From NCBI RefSeq assembly GCF_000001735.4, contig NC_003074.8:9796101-9860100 (forward strand): DNA of 64,000 nt, written 5' to 3'. Source of the stretch: Arabidopsis thaliana (lineage: Eukaryota > Streptophyta > Magnoliopsida > Brassicales > Brassicaceae). Positions 12,022-23,600 of this stretch are shown piece after piece (position 1 is the first letter of the stretch; the number at the start of each line of letters is the position of its first letter). The notes beneath the pieces were generated by a model. It ran no database searches. It worked only from the letters and a program-made list of their open reading frames with translations, and was not told the origin of the DNA. Made by a program: the position numbers and the translations under genes.

Positions 12022-13089
12022 GGGAAAAATGTCATTTAATTCCCCAACTTTAAAAAAATGGTTATTTTATACATCAACTTCGTATGTGCCCGTTTAAAAC
12101 ATGAACTAAACGTTGACTAATTTTTAAAACATGATCTTTCGTTGACCAGGCCAGAATAGACATGCCGTTATCAGTCATTAACGGAACTTTTAACGTCTGT
12201 TATCATCCGTTAACTTTATTAGTCAAGTTTCAAATTGTGGTCATTTTAAACATCAACTTCTTATTTGGCCATTTAAAACATGAACTAAACGTTGACTACC
12301 ATTTAAGACATGAAAAATTCGTTAACCAGGCCAAAATAGATATGTCTTTATCAGTAGAACCTAGAAATAATGACTGTTAATCTGTCCAAAACAACGTCGT
12401 TTGAGAATAATCGAAAGAACACAAAGATTTTTTCCATATAAAATCTCCATATCAAAAGTTTTAAGCAGAACCCAAGAACATAGTTTGATAAAGAGATAAT
12501 CGCAGTGCCAGTAATTGGAAGCAAATAAAGGTGTTTTCGTTTATATATTTGTTTTAAATTTTAAAGGGAATCATGGAAGCAAATTGAAGACTCATTATAA
12601 GATTATTCGTCTTGTTTGAGCGGTTGTAGAAATAGATTTGGGGAACTGGGGTTTCATTTAGAATCTTTTGATTATTCTCAAAACAAAGTCGTTTTAGGGA
12701 TACTAATAAAGTCGTTAACAAGTGATAATGAATTTTATAAGTTCTTTTAATGAATGATGACAACATGTTTATTTTGGCTTGGTCAACGAATTTCTCATGT
12801 TTTAAATGGTAGTCAACGCTTAGTTCATATTTAAAATAGTCACATATAAAGTCGGTGTTTAAAATGGCCACAATTTAAAACTTGACTAATAAAGTCGTTA
12901 ACGGATGATAACGGATGTTAGAAGTTCCGTTAATGACTGATAACGGCATGTCTATTTTGGCCTGGTCAACGAATAATCATGTTTTAAAAGTTAGTCAACG
13001 TTTAGTTCATGTTTTAAACGGCCGCATACGAAGTTGATGTATAAAATAATCATTGTTTGAAAGTTGGGGGATTAATTGACATTTTTCCC
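12022..13089. mobile_element. 1.07-kb foldback element, Mutator-like, with 10-bp target duplication
   Basis: Two long inverted arms (about 12022-12345 and 12766-13089) begin with near-identical termini: GGGAAAAATGTCATTTAAT on the left and GGGAAAAATGTCAATTAAT read inward from the right. The element is flanked on both sides by ATTAATAAAT (12012-12021 and 13090-13099), a perfect 10-bp direct repeat. A 9-11 bp duplication is the hallmark of Mutator-like elements. Each arm contains a further internal direct repeat (AACATGAACTAAACGTTGAC occurs twice in the left arm), and weaker inverted similarity continues inward. There is no transposase frame, so it is non-autonomous. Confidence 0.85.
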
Positions 13090-14568
13090 ATTAATAAATT
13101 GACTCTTAATGTTTAGATTAAGCTTAGAATTAACAAATCAACTGATAAGAGTTATAACAAGTTTAAGCTCTTCTTCTTCCTAAACTGAATATTATGCCAA
13201 TATTTCAAATATTAGAAATAAAGGTTTTAAACTAAATGTAAATCTATGACATGACATAATCCTTTTATATTTTTGTAATAAACATAAGAATAATAGGATA
13301 GTGCAGAAAAAGCTGTGATTCCAATATAATTATGTGATTGATTGACTAAACAAAAATATGAAGTCTAAAGAATTATAAATTTCTGTAGTTATGAATCCCA
13401 TCTATCATTGGTTGCTTATTAATTTATGAGAAAAATAAATTTTTATTGACAATCTTATTTGTTTTGTTTTTGGTAGTCTAATATTGAAGTACACATTTAT
13501 TAAAGTAATAAAAATAAACCATTTTAAGGACACATACGAAAAAAGAAAAAAGAAAAAATAAACAGAGAGAATTGCGGAGTAAAATAAAAAGAAAAGAGAA
13601 GAAGGCAGAGACAGAGTGGTGGTCTTGTTCGTCTCCTTTCAAAACTTGCGGCGGCGGAAACTACGTTTCACGGCGGCGGTCTTAAGTTTCTTCCTTCTGA
13701 ATCTTCTCTCTTAAAAAAAAAAAAAAAGTTCCCATTCGCTGTAATTGCAAACTGGCCAAGTACCCCACTTGCTTCTACTCTTGTCTTCAAAGGTTCTCTT
13801 TTTTTATTCCTTCCTTTTTTTTCACCAAATTAAACAAATGGGTTTGGTAGTTGCACAAGAGTAAAAACTAACCAAAGTAAAAAGTTTGATTCTTGTTGTT
13901 GTTGTTGCCGTTGTTGATTCTTAGTTAAGTAAGTAAAAAATTTTCGGTGAGTCTTAAGAAAGAGAGAGAGAGAGAGAGTTGTTGTCTGAAACGATGTCAC
14001 TTTCTGTCGGCATTGTCTGCGTTCCGACACAAGACTTGATTTCTTCTTCTTGTTCTTCTTCTTACCCTTTTACCTTCAAGTTGTTCTAGAAGAAACTGCG
14101 GCGGTTTGATTTGATGTTTCCATTGCTCTCTGTTCCGTTTTCACACCAAGCTTTCTTGTTTCTGATTAGAAAAATAATTTGATTCCTTGAATCTGCCGAT
14201 ATAAGGAATTTTTTTCATTGAATGTGGAGAAAAAAAAGAATGTGGGGAATCACGTCATCGATTTTGTTGAATTTGTGTGATATTTAATCGCCGATGAAGT
14301 TGAGATTTTCTGGAGATCTGTCAAGGTTCTTTTAAAAAATACTTACTGCATGTTGATTGATTGATTTTTACAAAGTTGACACCTTTTCTTTTTTTACCTC
14401 TCAAGCTCCTCTGTTTGCTTTTAAAACTGTCTCTTCTGTTTTTTTTTTTTTCTTTTCGCCGACATTCTTGTTTTATTCTTTCTCTCCAGGGTTATCGCAT
14501 GGTAGTAGAAGCTTGGAGCATCGGTGAGGAAAAGAGAAAGAGAGAGAGAAGGCAGTTTTGTTTTCCAA
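13090..14568 (+). promoter_or_regulatory. Upstream region and long leader of the kinase gene
   Basis: From about 13.56 kb the sequence turns purine-rich and then CT-rich, like a plant transcription start and leader. It carries an (AG)n run at about 13960-13978. The leader is long and probably holds an intron, since several GT and T-rich AG sites precede the coding ATG at 14569. No TATA box stands out. 13090-13560 is plain AT-rich gap DNA. Confidence 0.45.
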
Positions 14569-16256
14569 ATGTCAGCAATTCTTGCAGCTGCCATTGGTGG
14601 TGCTGTAGGAGCTCTTGCATTGATTGCTTTGTTTGTTTTTCTCCTTTGGTTTTGTGTCTTTCGTCGTAAGAATCTGTCTAGAACTTCTGAGACTGGCTCT
14701 TCTGATCCATCTACTCAAGGTAAATCACAAATCCCATCAATTCTATTCCTCTCTCTCTCTCTCTATTGACTTTCTTGGATGATATCAAAATGATTTAGAC
14801 TTTTTTTTCTTTTGTTATATGTTTGTGTGAGTTCAGAAGGAAGAAATGTTGCAATTGAGTTGTCAATGAGAGAAGCTAGAAGATTTGAAATGGAGGAACT
14901 TGCTCAAGCCACCAAGAGTTTTACCAATAAAAGTCTTATTGGTATTGGCAAATTCGGCGAGGTTTACAAAGGTTTGCTTCAAGATGGTGTTCTTGTAGCT
15001 ATCAAGAAAAGACCTGGTTTGCCTACTCAAGAATTTGTTAACGAGGTTTCTATAATTAATCTTGTTCAAGTGTTTGCTTTTAGTCTTCTTAGACCAAGTG
15101 TATTGATTGAGAGGATATGGTTTATTTCTTCAGGTTCGTTATCTATCGTCTATCCATCACCGTAATCTCGTCACTCTTTTGGGGTTTTGCCAAGAAAGCA
15201 ACACACAGTTTCTTGTCTACGAGTATGTTCCTAATGGAAGTGTTTCCAGTCACCTGTACGGTAACTCTCTGTCCTTAATGTTATTTTCATTTGGTATTTA
15301 ATCAGTTTGAGAAATGAGTTTGGACGATGTAAGCATCGTTTAGGTCTTTTCCTCTGTTAGGTGCTGGTGGTAAAGTACCTGGTAATAGACTAGAGTTCAG
15401 ACATAGGCTTGCAATATCTATAGGAGCAGCTAAAGGTAAATCCTCTACAAAATCCTCATTGAAGCCAGCTCTAGCTTGTGTCCTGATCTTGCATATACCC
15501 TTTTGTTATCTCTAGGCTTGGCACATCTTCACTCGTTGAGTCCTCGGTTGATACACAAGGACTTCAAAACCGCTAATGTTCTTGTGGATGAAAATTTCAT
15601 TGCTAAGGTTGCGGATGCAGGAGTCCGTAACTTCTTAGGAAGAGAGGATGTTGGTACATCGTCTCACATTGTTGCAGACCAGATTTTCCTCTCCCCAGAG
15701 TAAATTAAAAAGATTTCACCTTCTAAGCTCTCATATGCTTCTTTTTAGTATCAAAGTTTCTCAGATTGTCCCCTTTTTTTTTCAGGGTTCAAGAGTTCAA
15801 AAGATTTTCAGAGAAAAGTGATGTCTATGCTTTTGGTGTATTCCTCTTGGAATTAGTAAGTGGAAGAGAAGCATCAGAACCATCCCCTTCAAGCTCAACG
15901 CAAACTCTAGTCGATTGGGTATGTAATCACACTCAAAACCGTGCCAATGTAATCTATTTTGATTCTCATTTTGTATGCATTGGGAGTTGCAGATGCAAAA
16001 CTTAACGGATTACGCAGATATACCAATGATGATTGATGAGAGACTAGGAGGTACATACACAGCAGAAGGAGTTGAGGAACTTATTACATTGACACTAAGA
16101 TGTGTTGATGTATCAAGTGAGAAGAGACCAACAATGAGTTTTGTTGTGACAGAGCTTGAAAGAATATTGGATAAAGAAGTGAGCTTAACAACAGTAATGG
16201 GTGAAGGTACTCCAACTGTTACTCTTGGAAGTCAGCTTTTTAAAGCAACCAAGTGA
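14569..16256 (+). CDS. Membrane-anchored protein kinase with variant HKD and DAG motifs
   Basis: Receptor-like kinase without an ectodomain. Seven exons: 14569-14719, 14837-15045, 15134-15260, 15361-15435, 15516-15699, 15786-15918, 15993-16256; total 1143 nt, 380 aa. Residues 1-32 (MSAILAAAIGGAVGALALIA and the following hydrophobic run) form one membrane segment followed by Arg-Arg-Lys, then a short linker. The kinase domain starts near residue 70: the glycine loop GIGKFGEV, the lysine VAIKK, then HKDFKTANVLVD (non-RD, Lys for Arg) and VADAGV where DFG is usual (Phe to Ala). The metal-binding Asp and Gly are kept, and SPE replaces APE. A C-terminal tail of about 30 residues follows. It may be a weak or unusual kinase. 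Locus remembered as At3g26700. Substrate unknown. Confidence 0.93.
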
Positions 16257-17449
16257 TTATTATAAAGGAACCATCTTTTTACATATATATACATATATAT
16301 ATATATATTATATAAGTTCTCTGAGACAAGAACCAATCAGAGAACTTAAGGAGGAAGAAGAAGAAGACTGATCAGCTGTTTTGTGTTAAGTGTATAAAGA
16401 ACAGCTGAAGCTTATTGTTTGTTTGTTTTTTCCCTCCTTTTTCACTTCCTTTGGAGGTTATTATTTTCAGCAATTATTTTTTTGACAATGAGTGCAGAAA
16501 AGTATAACTTTGTAAAAACATTATTTATTGATATAAAGGAAGCAAAGAGTGGAATGTTGTGTGATTCTTTGTTACATTTTACTCTCTACAAAAGCTTTGA
16601 ACTTAGCTTGAAAGACTTTATTGCCAAGTTGGTTGGTTGAATAAGTTTTGATGAAAAGATTCCAATTGGCTAACTGTTGAACTAACAGAAGGTGATAACT
16701 CCCTGTCTGAAGAACTCTAATTATTATGTTTGTACAGAAAAACTCAGAGCTACTTTTTCCTATAAAGTAGCCAATTTTGGGAAAGATTTTGACCTTTAGC
16801 TTCAACCTACCTATGCTTTGATAGCCTTTATTGCCAAAGGGGAGATATAGTAACCAAGTTGGTCTCTAAAGTCTTGATCAAAGATTCCAATTGGATAACA
16901 ACACTCTTGGTCTTGGACTAGTATAGTTCCTACATACTCCATTTGCTACTAGTGAAAATAAACTCAATGCTCTGATTTATTACTCTGTCCCTAGTTTTGC
17001 TAAAAAACCTTTGTGGGCACACAGAACTATAAACAAACAGTCTTTGGAACAGATTGCAAAATCAAAATCATGTTTGGTCTGATTTTATGTCGGGAGAGAT
17101 TGAAGATCTAATGATAAAGACTCTTCTTCTGTAGATAGTTAACTCGTTAAATTGGTGGGTCTCACATTTATTATTACCTTCCAGATTTTGACCTCACAGA
17201 AGCAAAAACACAGTAGTGATTGAAAAGCTTAGAAAAGAAATTACAAAACCAGAGATTGTTGATTCTTAGTTCATACATAGAAGAAAGAAACAGAGCTAAT
17301 GTTTTGTCATAAATACTAAAAACCGTTAAAAGTATATTTTTAAAATGAGAAAAAATGTGAGCCATTCGATTTTTGGATAGACCCATCATGTAAAGGTTTA
17401 AGCTTTTTTTTTGTTAGCCAAAGAGAAAGCCTTTTTAGTTCTATTGACA
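16257..17449. other. Gap between kinase gene and CCB1
   Basis: The kinase 3'UTR contains a (TA)n tract near 16284-16312. A short diverged direct duplication is visible: the block around 16600-16672 (TTTATTGCCAAGTTGG ... GATTCCAATTGG) recurs at about 16827-16896. No coding or RNA gene recognised; the CCB1 promoter lies in the last few hundred bases. Confidence 0.5.
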
Positions 17450-18506
17450 ATGGCGACGAAGCTGATTTCTCCGCCGTTGTCTTGTCCGTGGGTTACTTCA
17501 AGAGAGGTGATAATCAAAGGGCTTCCACGGCGGAGAAGAGAATGGATGGTCACGAAGAGAAACAGAGTCTCTGCTGTCACGGCCATGATTGTGGAGCCAC
17601 TTTCTGTTGTTTCTTCTTCAGCAATTCAGATTCATCAATGGTGGGAACAAAACCCTAATTCGTTACTGTTAATGACGGAGGCTACTGGTGGTTATTCGTT
17701 GGCTAGCTATTATACGTCTTTGGGTTTGTTTGTTATCTCTGTTCCTGGTCTTTGGTCTCTAATCAAACGCTCTGTTAAATCAAAGGTTCGAACTTTACTA
17801 ATTACAAAACCCTAAATTTCACTTCCAATTCCCAATTTCTTCGATTTTGAAAAAGCTTGAATGCAATGTTGAGGATTTGTAGATAGTGAGAAAGACGTTT
17901 GTTGTTAATGACGTCAAGAAGGAGCCAAAGCAAGTAGCTGGAGAGATTCTATCTTTCTTCACAAGGAAGAATTTCAATATCACTGATCGTGGAGAAACAA
18001 TCACGTAAGCTACAAAAAGCTCGAACTTTTCATTTGGGTTTCTGTGTTTTGTTACTGACATTGTTTTGATAAAAAGATTTGAAGGAAAGATGGTTCCAAG
18101 TAGAGGACAAGCTGCTCTGCTTACGTTTTGTACATGTATAAGCTTAGCAAGTGTTGGTCTTGTCTTAACCATTACAGTTCCTGATTTTGGAAACAATTGG
18201 TTCTTCATCATTCTCCTTAGTCCACTCGCGTAAGCTCTCTCTCTTTAAGGTCTCTGAGACTGTTTTTTTGTCAATGAAATGGTGATTATTTTGTATGTGT
18301 GTGTGTGTTGCAGAGGAGTGTATTACTGGAAAAAGGCGTCGAGGAAAGAGGAGATAAAAGTGAAGATGATGGTGGGATCAAAAGGGAGATTGGATGAGAT
18401 TGTGGTTCAAGGAGATGATGTTCAGGTCGAAGAAATGAGGAAAGAGCTTCAGCTTAATGAGAAAGGCATGGTTTATGTCAAAGGTCTCTTTGAGAGATCA
18501 TCATAA
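17450..18506 (+). CDS. CCB1: CCB1, cytochrome b6 heme-ci assembly factor
   Basis: Thylakoid membrane protein needed for covalent attachment of heme ci to cytochrome b6 (system IV, with CCB2-CCB4), and so for assembly of the cytochrome b6f complex. Four exons: 17450-17785, 17883-18004, 18077-18229, 18314-18506; total 804 nt, 267 aa. The start MATKLISPPLSCPWVTSREV, followed by a basic Arg-rich stretch, looks like a chloroplast transit peptide. Three hydrophobic segments are visible: SLGLFVISVPGLWSLI, AALLTFCTCISLASVGLVLTI and WFFIILLSPLAGVYYW. A charged C-terminal domain follows. I preferred the ATG at 17450; upstream in-frame codons contain no ATG. Locus remembered as At3g26710. Confidence 0.93.
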
Positions 18507-18943
18507 TGATAACATTTTAGCCTCCCATTTTTGCCTTTTGGGGAATGTGTCTATACTTGTTTTATTAAGGTTGAGATTAATGACTTTTTAACTCATTTCC
18601 CATACTTCATACTAAACGAATCGATTTGAATATAGTTCATTTGATTGAGCAATTTTGTTATTTTGAAAGTCCAAATCCATTTTTTCATTACCAAAGACAA
18701 CAATAAAGCCACAAATTTACTAAGAATTAGTAAGTATGGTCTTCCTGAGTGATCGGCTAGTCCATGATTCCCAAAGCCAAGGTTGTTCAGTACTATATGC
18801 CATCAATGATGAGTTCGAATTATATGTACATATGAAATGGGAGATATGGATACTTCGATGCCATTGAGAACAACTCAAAAATCTTGGTGATCGAGACTTG
18901 AAATAATGACAGCATTAAGTGTACATCTAAAATGTGTTTTGGA

Positions 18944-19080
18944 ACTTTTCGAGATCCTTCAGATGCTCGAGGTTTGACACATTTTCTTGAACACATGATG
19001 TTCAAAGGATCAAAGCTATATCTTGACCGGAGTGAGGTATAATGATTACAACAATAGTAGAGACGAATACGTGGAGATAA
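18944..19080 (+). pseudogene. Relic of an M16 (insulinase-type) peptidase exon
   Basis: Frame starting at 18944 reads TFRDPSDARGLTHFLEHMMF, which includes the HxxEH zinc-binding signature of M16 peptidases (HFLEH, codons 18980-18994). It continues KGSKLYLDRSEV, then TAA at 19040. After a one-base shift EYNDY can be read, matching the position of the ENEYDSYL block in insulin-degrading-enzyme homologues. No splice sites, start codon or flanking exons were found. It is best read as a degraded fragment of an IDE-like gene located elsewhere in the genome. Confidence 0.7.
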
Positions 19081-20606
19081 GTATAAGTTTGTTATGGAGG
19101 CTAATAAGAGGTTAAAACACGATTGAAAAAAAGAAAAAAGAATCATGAGAATAAGACTTGATCAAACATAATACATTCTATGAAAGGTAAAACACCAAGA
19201 TGTAGAGTTGGCAAAAAGAAACTAGAAAAAGAAAGTGGAACTTGTTTTTTTTTTAATATTAAATTATATATTTTTTAATATTAAATTATATATTGACAAC
19301 ATATAACTTTTTGTTAATATTAAATTATAGAATTTATTTTCATCTTTATTTGAAATGTTAATTATATATTGAAAACATAAAAATAGTTACATTATTTGAG
19401 TATTTTATTATATAAATCTTGGTTTTCAAAGTTAGTAACTCGTATGATCTTGATCAGATGATGCACAAACTTTGTAGACATCATGGTTAACCTAACATAA
19501 ATTTATCTAAGTTAATCAAAAGAATCTTACAAATTAAAAAATGATTAGGTCGAGGTGAAGAGAACAAATTACCACATAGTGTTGTAATTAGACGGACATA
19601 TATGTTTAAGTTAATAATGGGCTTTACCTCTATTTGGGTTGAGCTCAACCTTACTCGATTAACAAAAAATCTGAAGGTCGCGTGTTTGATCTACGCTCAC
19701 CGCACCATTTGTTAAGAATAAGAAACGTAATCTCTATTTCTTAACTTCCGATACACCGTTTCACAAAAGATTGAGCCACCGGCACATCACCGATTCATAA
19801 CTCTCTCTCACAAGCGACACATACGTTACTAAACATTCATCAAACAATGCATAAAACTAATTACAAGTCTAATCTCAGTATTTATATACAATTGTTTCTT
19901 AATTTTTCTTCTTTCTTCTCTTCACTCACGTGATCAATACTAAACTTTGACTCTCTCTTGTTACGACCACAAATTTTTGACGTATCGAAATGGTTGTCAG
20001 TCTAATAAAAAACCGTAAATAAAATCTAGTAAAATCTCTGTTAAATTAATAGTGTTGGAATCAAAATATTTTGATTTATAGTGATAAGTTATCTCTAAAT
20101 GAATATTTATTATTTTATGATATAAATGAATTGTTAATTTGTAGAGACATTTTTTTATTTTTTTATTAATATACGTATATCACCTTGAATAATTAATACA
20201 AAGATACTTAAATGATACTGTGTTTATATAAAAAAAAAAAAAAATCATTAGCAATCATTCGATTCGGCTTGCAATAATCTAAATGGACCATTTTATCACT
20301 TCTCCAACAAGCAACTCTACAGTGTTTAATTTTAAATTAAGAATTTAATTATCTATATCGTCTCTTCTTTAGTTAGGAAGTGGATAAGATAAAGTCTAAT
20401 CCAAATTAAATCATTAATACAAATAAAGTTAAGACAAATATTTAATTTAAATAAATAATCAGAAGAAGAGTGATGATAGTGATTCTTCACGCGCCTCTCT
20501 CTCTTCTTCGTCCTCTACAAAAACACTTGTCTCTCTTCTACACATTGTTCTTCACGAACCTCTCTGTATCATCTTCATCTTCTTCTCCCGTAAAGCTCTC
20601 GCGTCT
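19081..20606. other. AT-rich gap upstream of the mannosidase gene
   Basis: Mostly low-complexity AT DNA with a short duplicated TTTTTTAATATTAAATTATATA motif around 19249-19292. A stretch near 19640-19715 resembles the T-arm end of a tRNA or SINE (ACGCTCACCGCACCA), but it is too diverged to call. The mannosidase promoter and leader occupy the last about 150 bases, with CT-rich sequence at 20495-20600. Confidence 0.45.
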
Positions 20607-23600
20607 ATGGCGGTCAAATGTTTCTCTCTTTATCTGATTCTGGCGGCGATTGTAATCGGCGGCGTCACCTCCGAGTACATAGAGTACAACACAAAACCGA
20701 GAATCGTCCCTGAGAAAATCAATGTTCACTTAGTTCCTCACTCACACGACGATGTAGGTTGGCTTAAGACCGTTGATCAGTACTACGTAGGCTCCAATAA
20801 CTCCATTAGGGTACTCTCCCTCTTCACACATCTCTCTCTCTGTCTCTTTCCATGGATTCTTTAGGGATTTGATTTTTGTTCTCAATTTGATTTGAATCAG
20901 GGAGCTTGTGTTCAGAATGTATTGGATTCTGTAATCGCTTCATTGCTTGATGATGAAAATAGAAAGTTTATTTATGTTGAAATGGTAAGATTCAGATATT
21001 ACCAAATCCGGAGTTTTCTTTTGTCTTGCTTGATGAAATTAGTATTGTTCTTAGGCTTTCTTTCAAAGATGGTGGAGGCAACAAAGCAATGCTAAGAAAG
21101 TTAAAGTCAAGAAGCTTGTTGACTCTGGTCAACTTGAGTTCATGTGAGTTTGATTGATCTCTTACCTTTTTTGTTTTGATGACTTGTGTGTATCTGTTTG
21201 TGTTGATATGTGGTTTTTGTAGAAATGGTGGAATGTGTATGCATGATGAGGCAACTCCACATTATATTGACATGATTGATCAGACTACATTAGGCCATCA
21301 GTTTATTAAAACTGAGTTTGGTCAGGTTCCTAGAGTTGGTTGGCAGATTGATCCCTTTGGACATTCTGCAGTACAAGCTTACCTGCTTGGTGCTGAGGTA
21401 TAATTTGTTCATCGTTTTTGTTCCTTTCGTTTCATAGTGAGTTTAGATGAGTTCAGTATGTGAATGATTAGCTTATATCAGCTCTAAGTTATTTTGATCG
21501 GACAACCCTTTGGTTTCTTCTACAGTTTGGCTTTGATTCGCTGTTTTTCGCTAGAATTGACTACCAAGATCGTGCAAAGAGGTTAAGAGAGAAGACACTT
21601 GAGGTTATTTGGCAAGGTTCCAAGTCTCTTGGCTCTTCTTCACAGGTTTAAACCGTTAAACCTCACATTATAATTCTGCTGTTTCCATAGCTGGCTTTGT
21701 CTCATTGCTATTTGATGTTACTTGTAGATATTTACTGGTGTATTCCCAAGACATTATGACCCTCCTGAAGGGTTCACGTTTGAAATAAATGATGTATCAG
21801 CTCCTATCCAGGTAAAAGCAATTGAACCGGCTGTGCTGTTTTTGAACTTTGTTTGAACGTGCACTGATGAATCATCTTGAATATAGGATGATCCTCTCCT
21901 TTTTGACTACAATGTTCAAGAAAGAGTCAACGACTTTGTAGCAGCAGCCCTCGCACAGGTAAAGATCATATCCATTTTTTCTTGAAATTAGCTAATAGAA
22001 AAGAAGCTTTGCTGTGATGTGACTTGGATTTCTCTTTTCAAGGTTAATGTGACCAGGACAAATCATATAATGTGGTTAATGGGAACTGACTTCCGTTACC
22101 AGTATGCATATTCGTGGTTCAGACAGATAGACAAGTTTATTCATTATGTTAACAAGGTACACTGGATTTTCATACTAGCATACTCATATCAATTGAATTT
22201 CACTAGTCTCAAGGTAAGAGAAATACCAATCTTGATTCTCTTGTTCTTTGGACAATCCAGGATGGGCGTCTCAATGTTCTGTATTCGACACCATCTATCT
22301 ACACCGATGCAAAATATGCTGCAAACGAGTCCTGGCCCCTAAAGACTGATGATTTCTTCCCGTGAGTTTGATAGCTCGGGTTTTACTTTCTACAAATGCA
22401 AAATGCATGTTGATCAAATAAATAATACATGTACCTGTGTCAGGTATGCGGACAAACCTAATGCATACTGGACAGGGTACTTTACGAGCAGGCCAGCCTT
22501 TAAGAAATACGTGAGGGATTTAAGTGGTTACTATCTGGTATGGCCTACAATTATTTTATATAAATTTCATAGATTTGTGGTTTATATTTTGCTCTTTTCT
22601 TACACGGCCTTATCTGTTTTCAAACAGGCAGCTCGACAATTGGAATTCTTGAGAGGAAGGGATAGTTCAGGACCAACAACTGATATGCTAGCCGATGCTT
22701 TGGCAATTGCTCAACACCATGATGCAGTTAGTGGTACACAAAGACAACATGTGGCTGCAGATTATGCTCTTAGACTCTCAATGGGCTACCTGCAGGTGAT
22801 TTTTAGTTAGGCATCTCATGTGTTGTTCATGCAATTTTTGTGTTTCTTGTTGGCATAGCAGTTTAAGAATTTCTCCATGATCATTACTAGGCCGAGAAAT
22901 TGGTTGCCTCTTCCCTTTCCTTTCTATCAGCAGCAAAATCAAGTACTGAAAAGAAGAATCCTGGCACAAAATTTCAGCAGGTAATGTGCTTTAAGATTTT
23001 GCAGGATTCCAATATTACTGGTCGTGTTGGAAGAGTTGAAAAGACATTGATATCGAATTTGAGTGGTTATTAATATCGCTTCCGCAAATGATGCTGTTGC
23101 TTAAGGCAACAAAGAAGTTTTAGTAAGCTGCTTTGTAGCATTTTCATGACTTGAATGACTCAAGTTCCCAAAACTTATCATAATCTATGTTAAGCTGATT
23201 CTTATCTTGTGCATTATATTCATATTGGCAGTGTCCCCTGCTTAATATTAGTTACTGTCCTGCATCTGAAGCTCGTCTGTTGAGCGGGAAAAGCCTGGTA
23301 AGTCTAGCAGACAGGCTTCCTTTGAGTCTATGAAGCCTTGGACCTCTTGGTTAGTTTTTATCTTCTGTTCACATTGATCTCTCCTTGTAGGTGGTTGTTG
23401 TTTACAATTCTCTAGGATGGAAACGAGAAGAAGTTGTCCGAGTTCCTGTAAGTATTTTCTTATCTACTTGGTTGACCAGTGTAGTTCTCACTTTATCTTT
23501 GTTTGTTATCCAATATTATTTACCAAATCTACCTGATAACTTCTTTAGGTGTCGTCTGAAAATGTTATTGTGAAAGATGCATCTGGGAAAGAAGTCGTGT

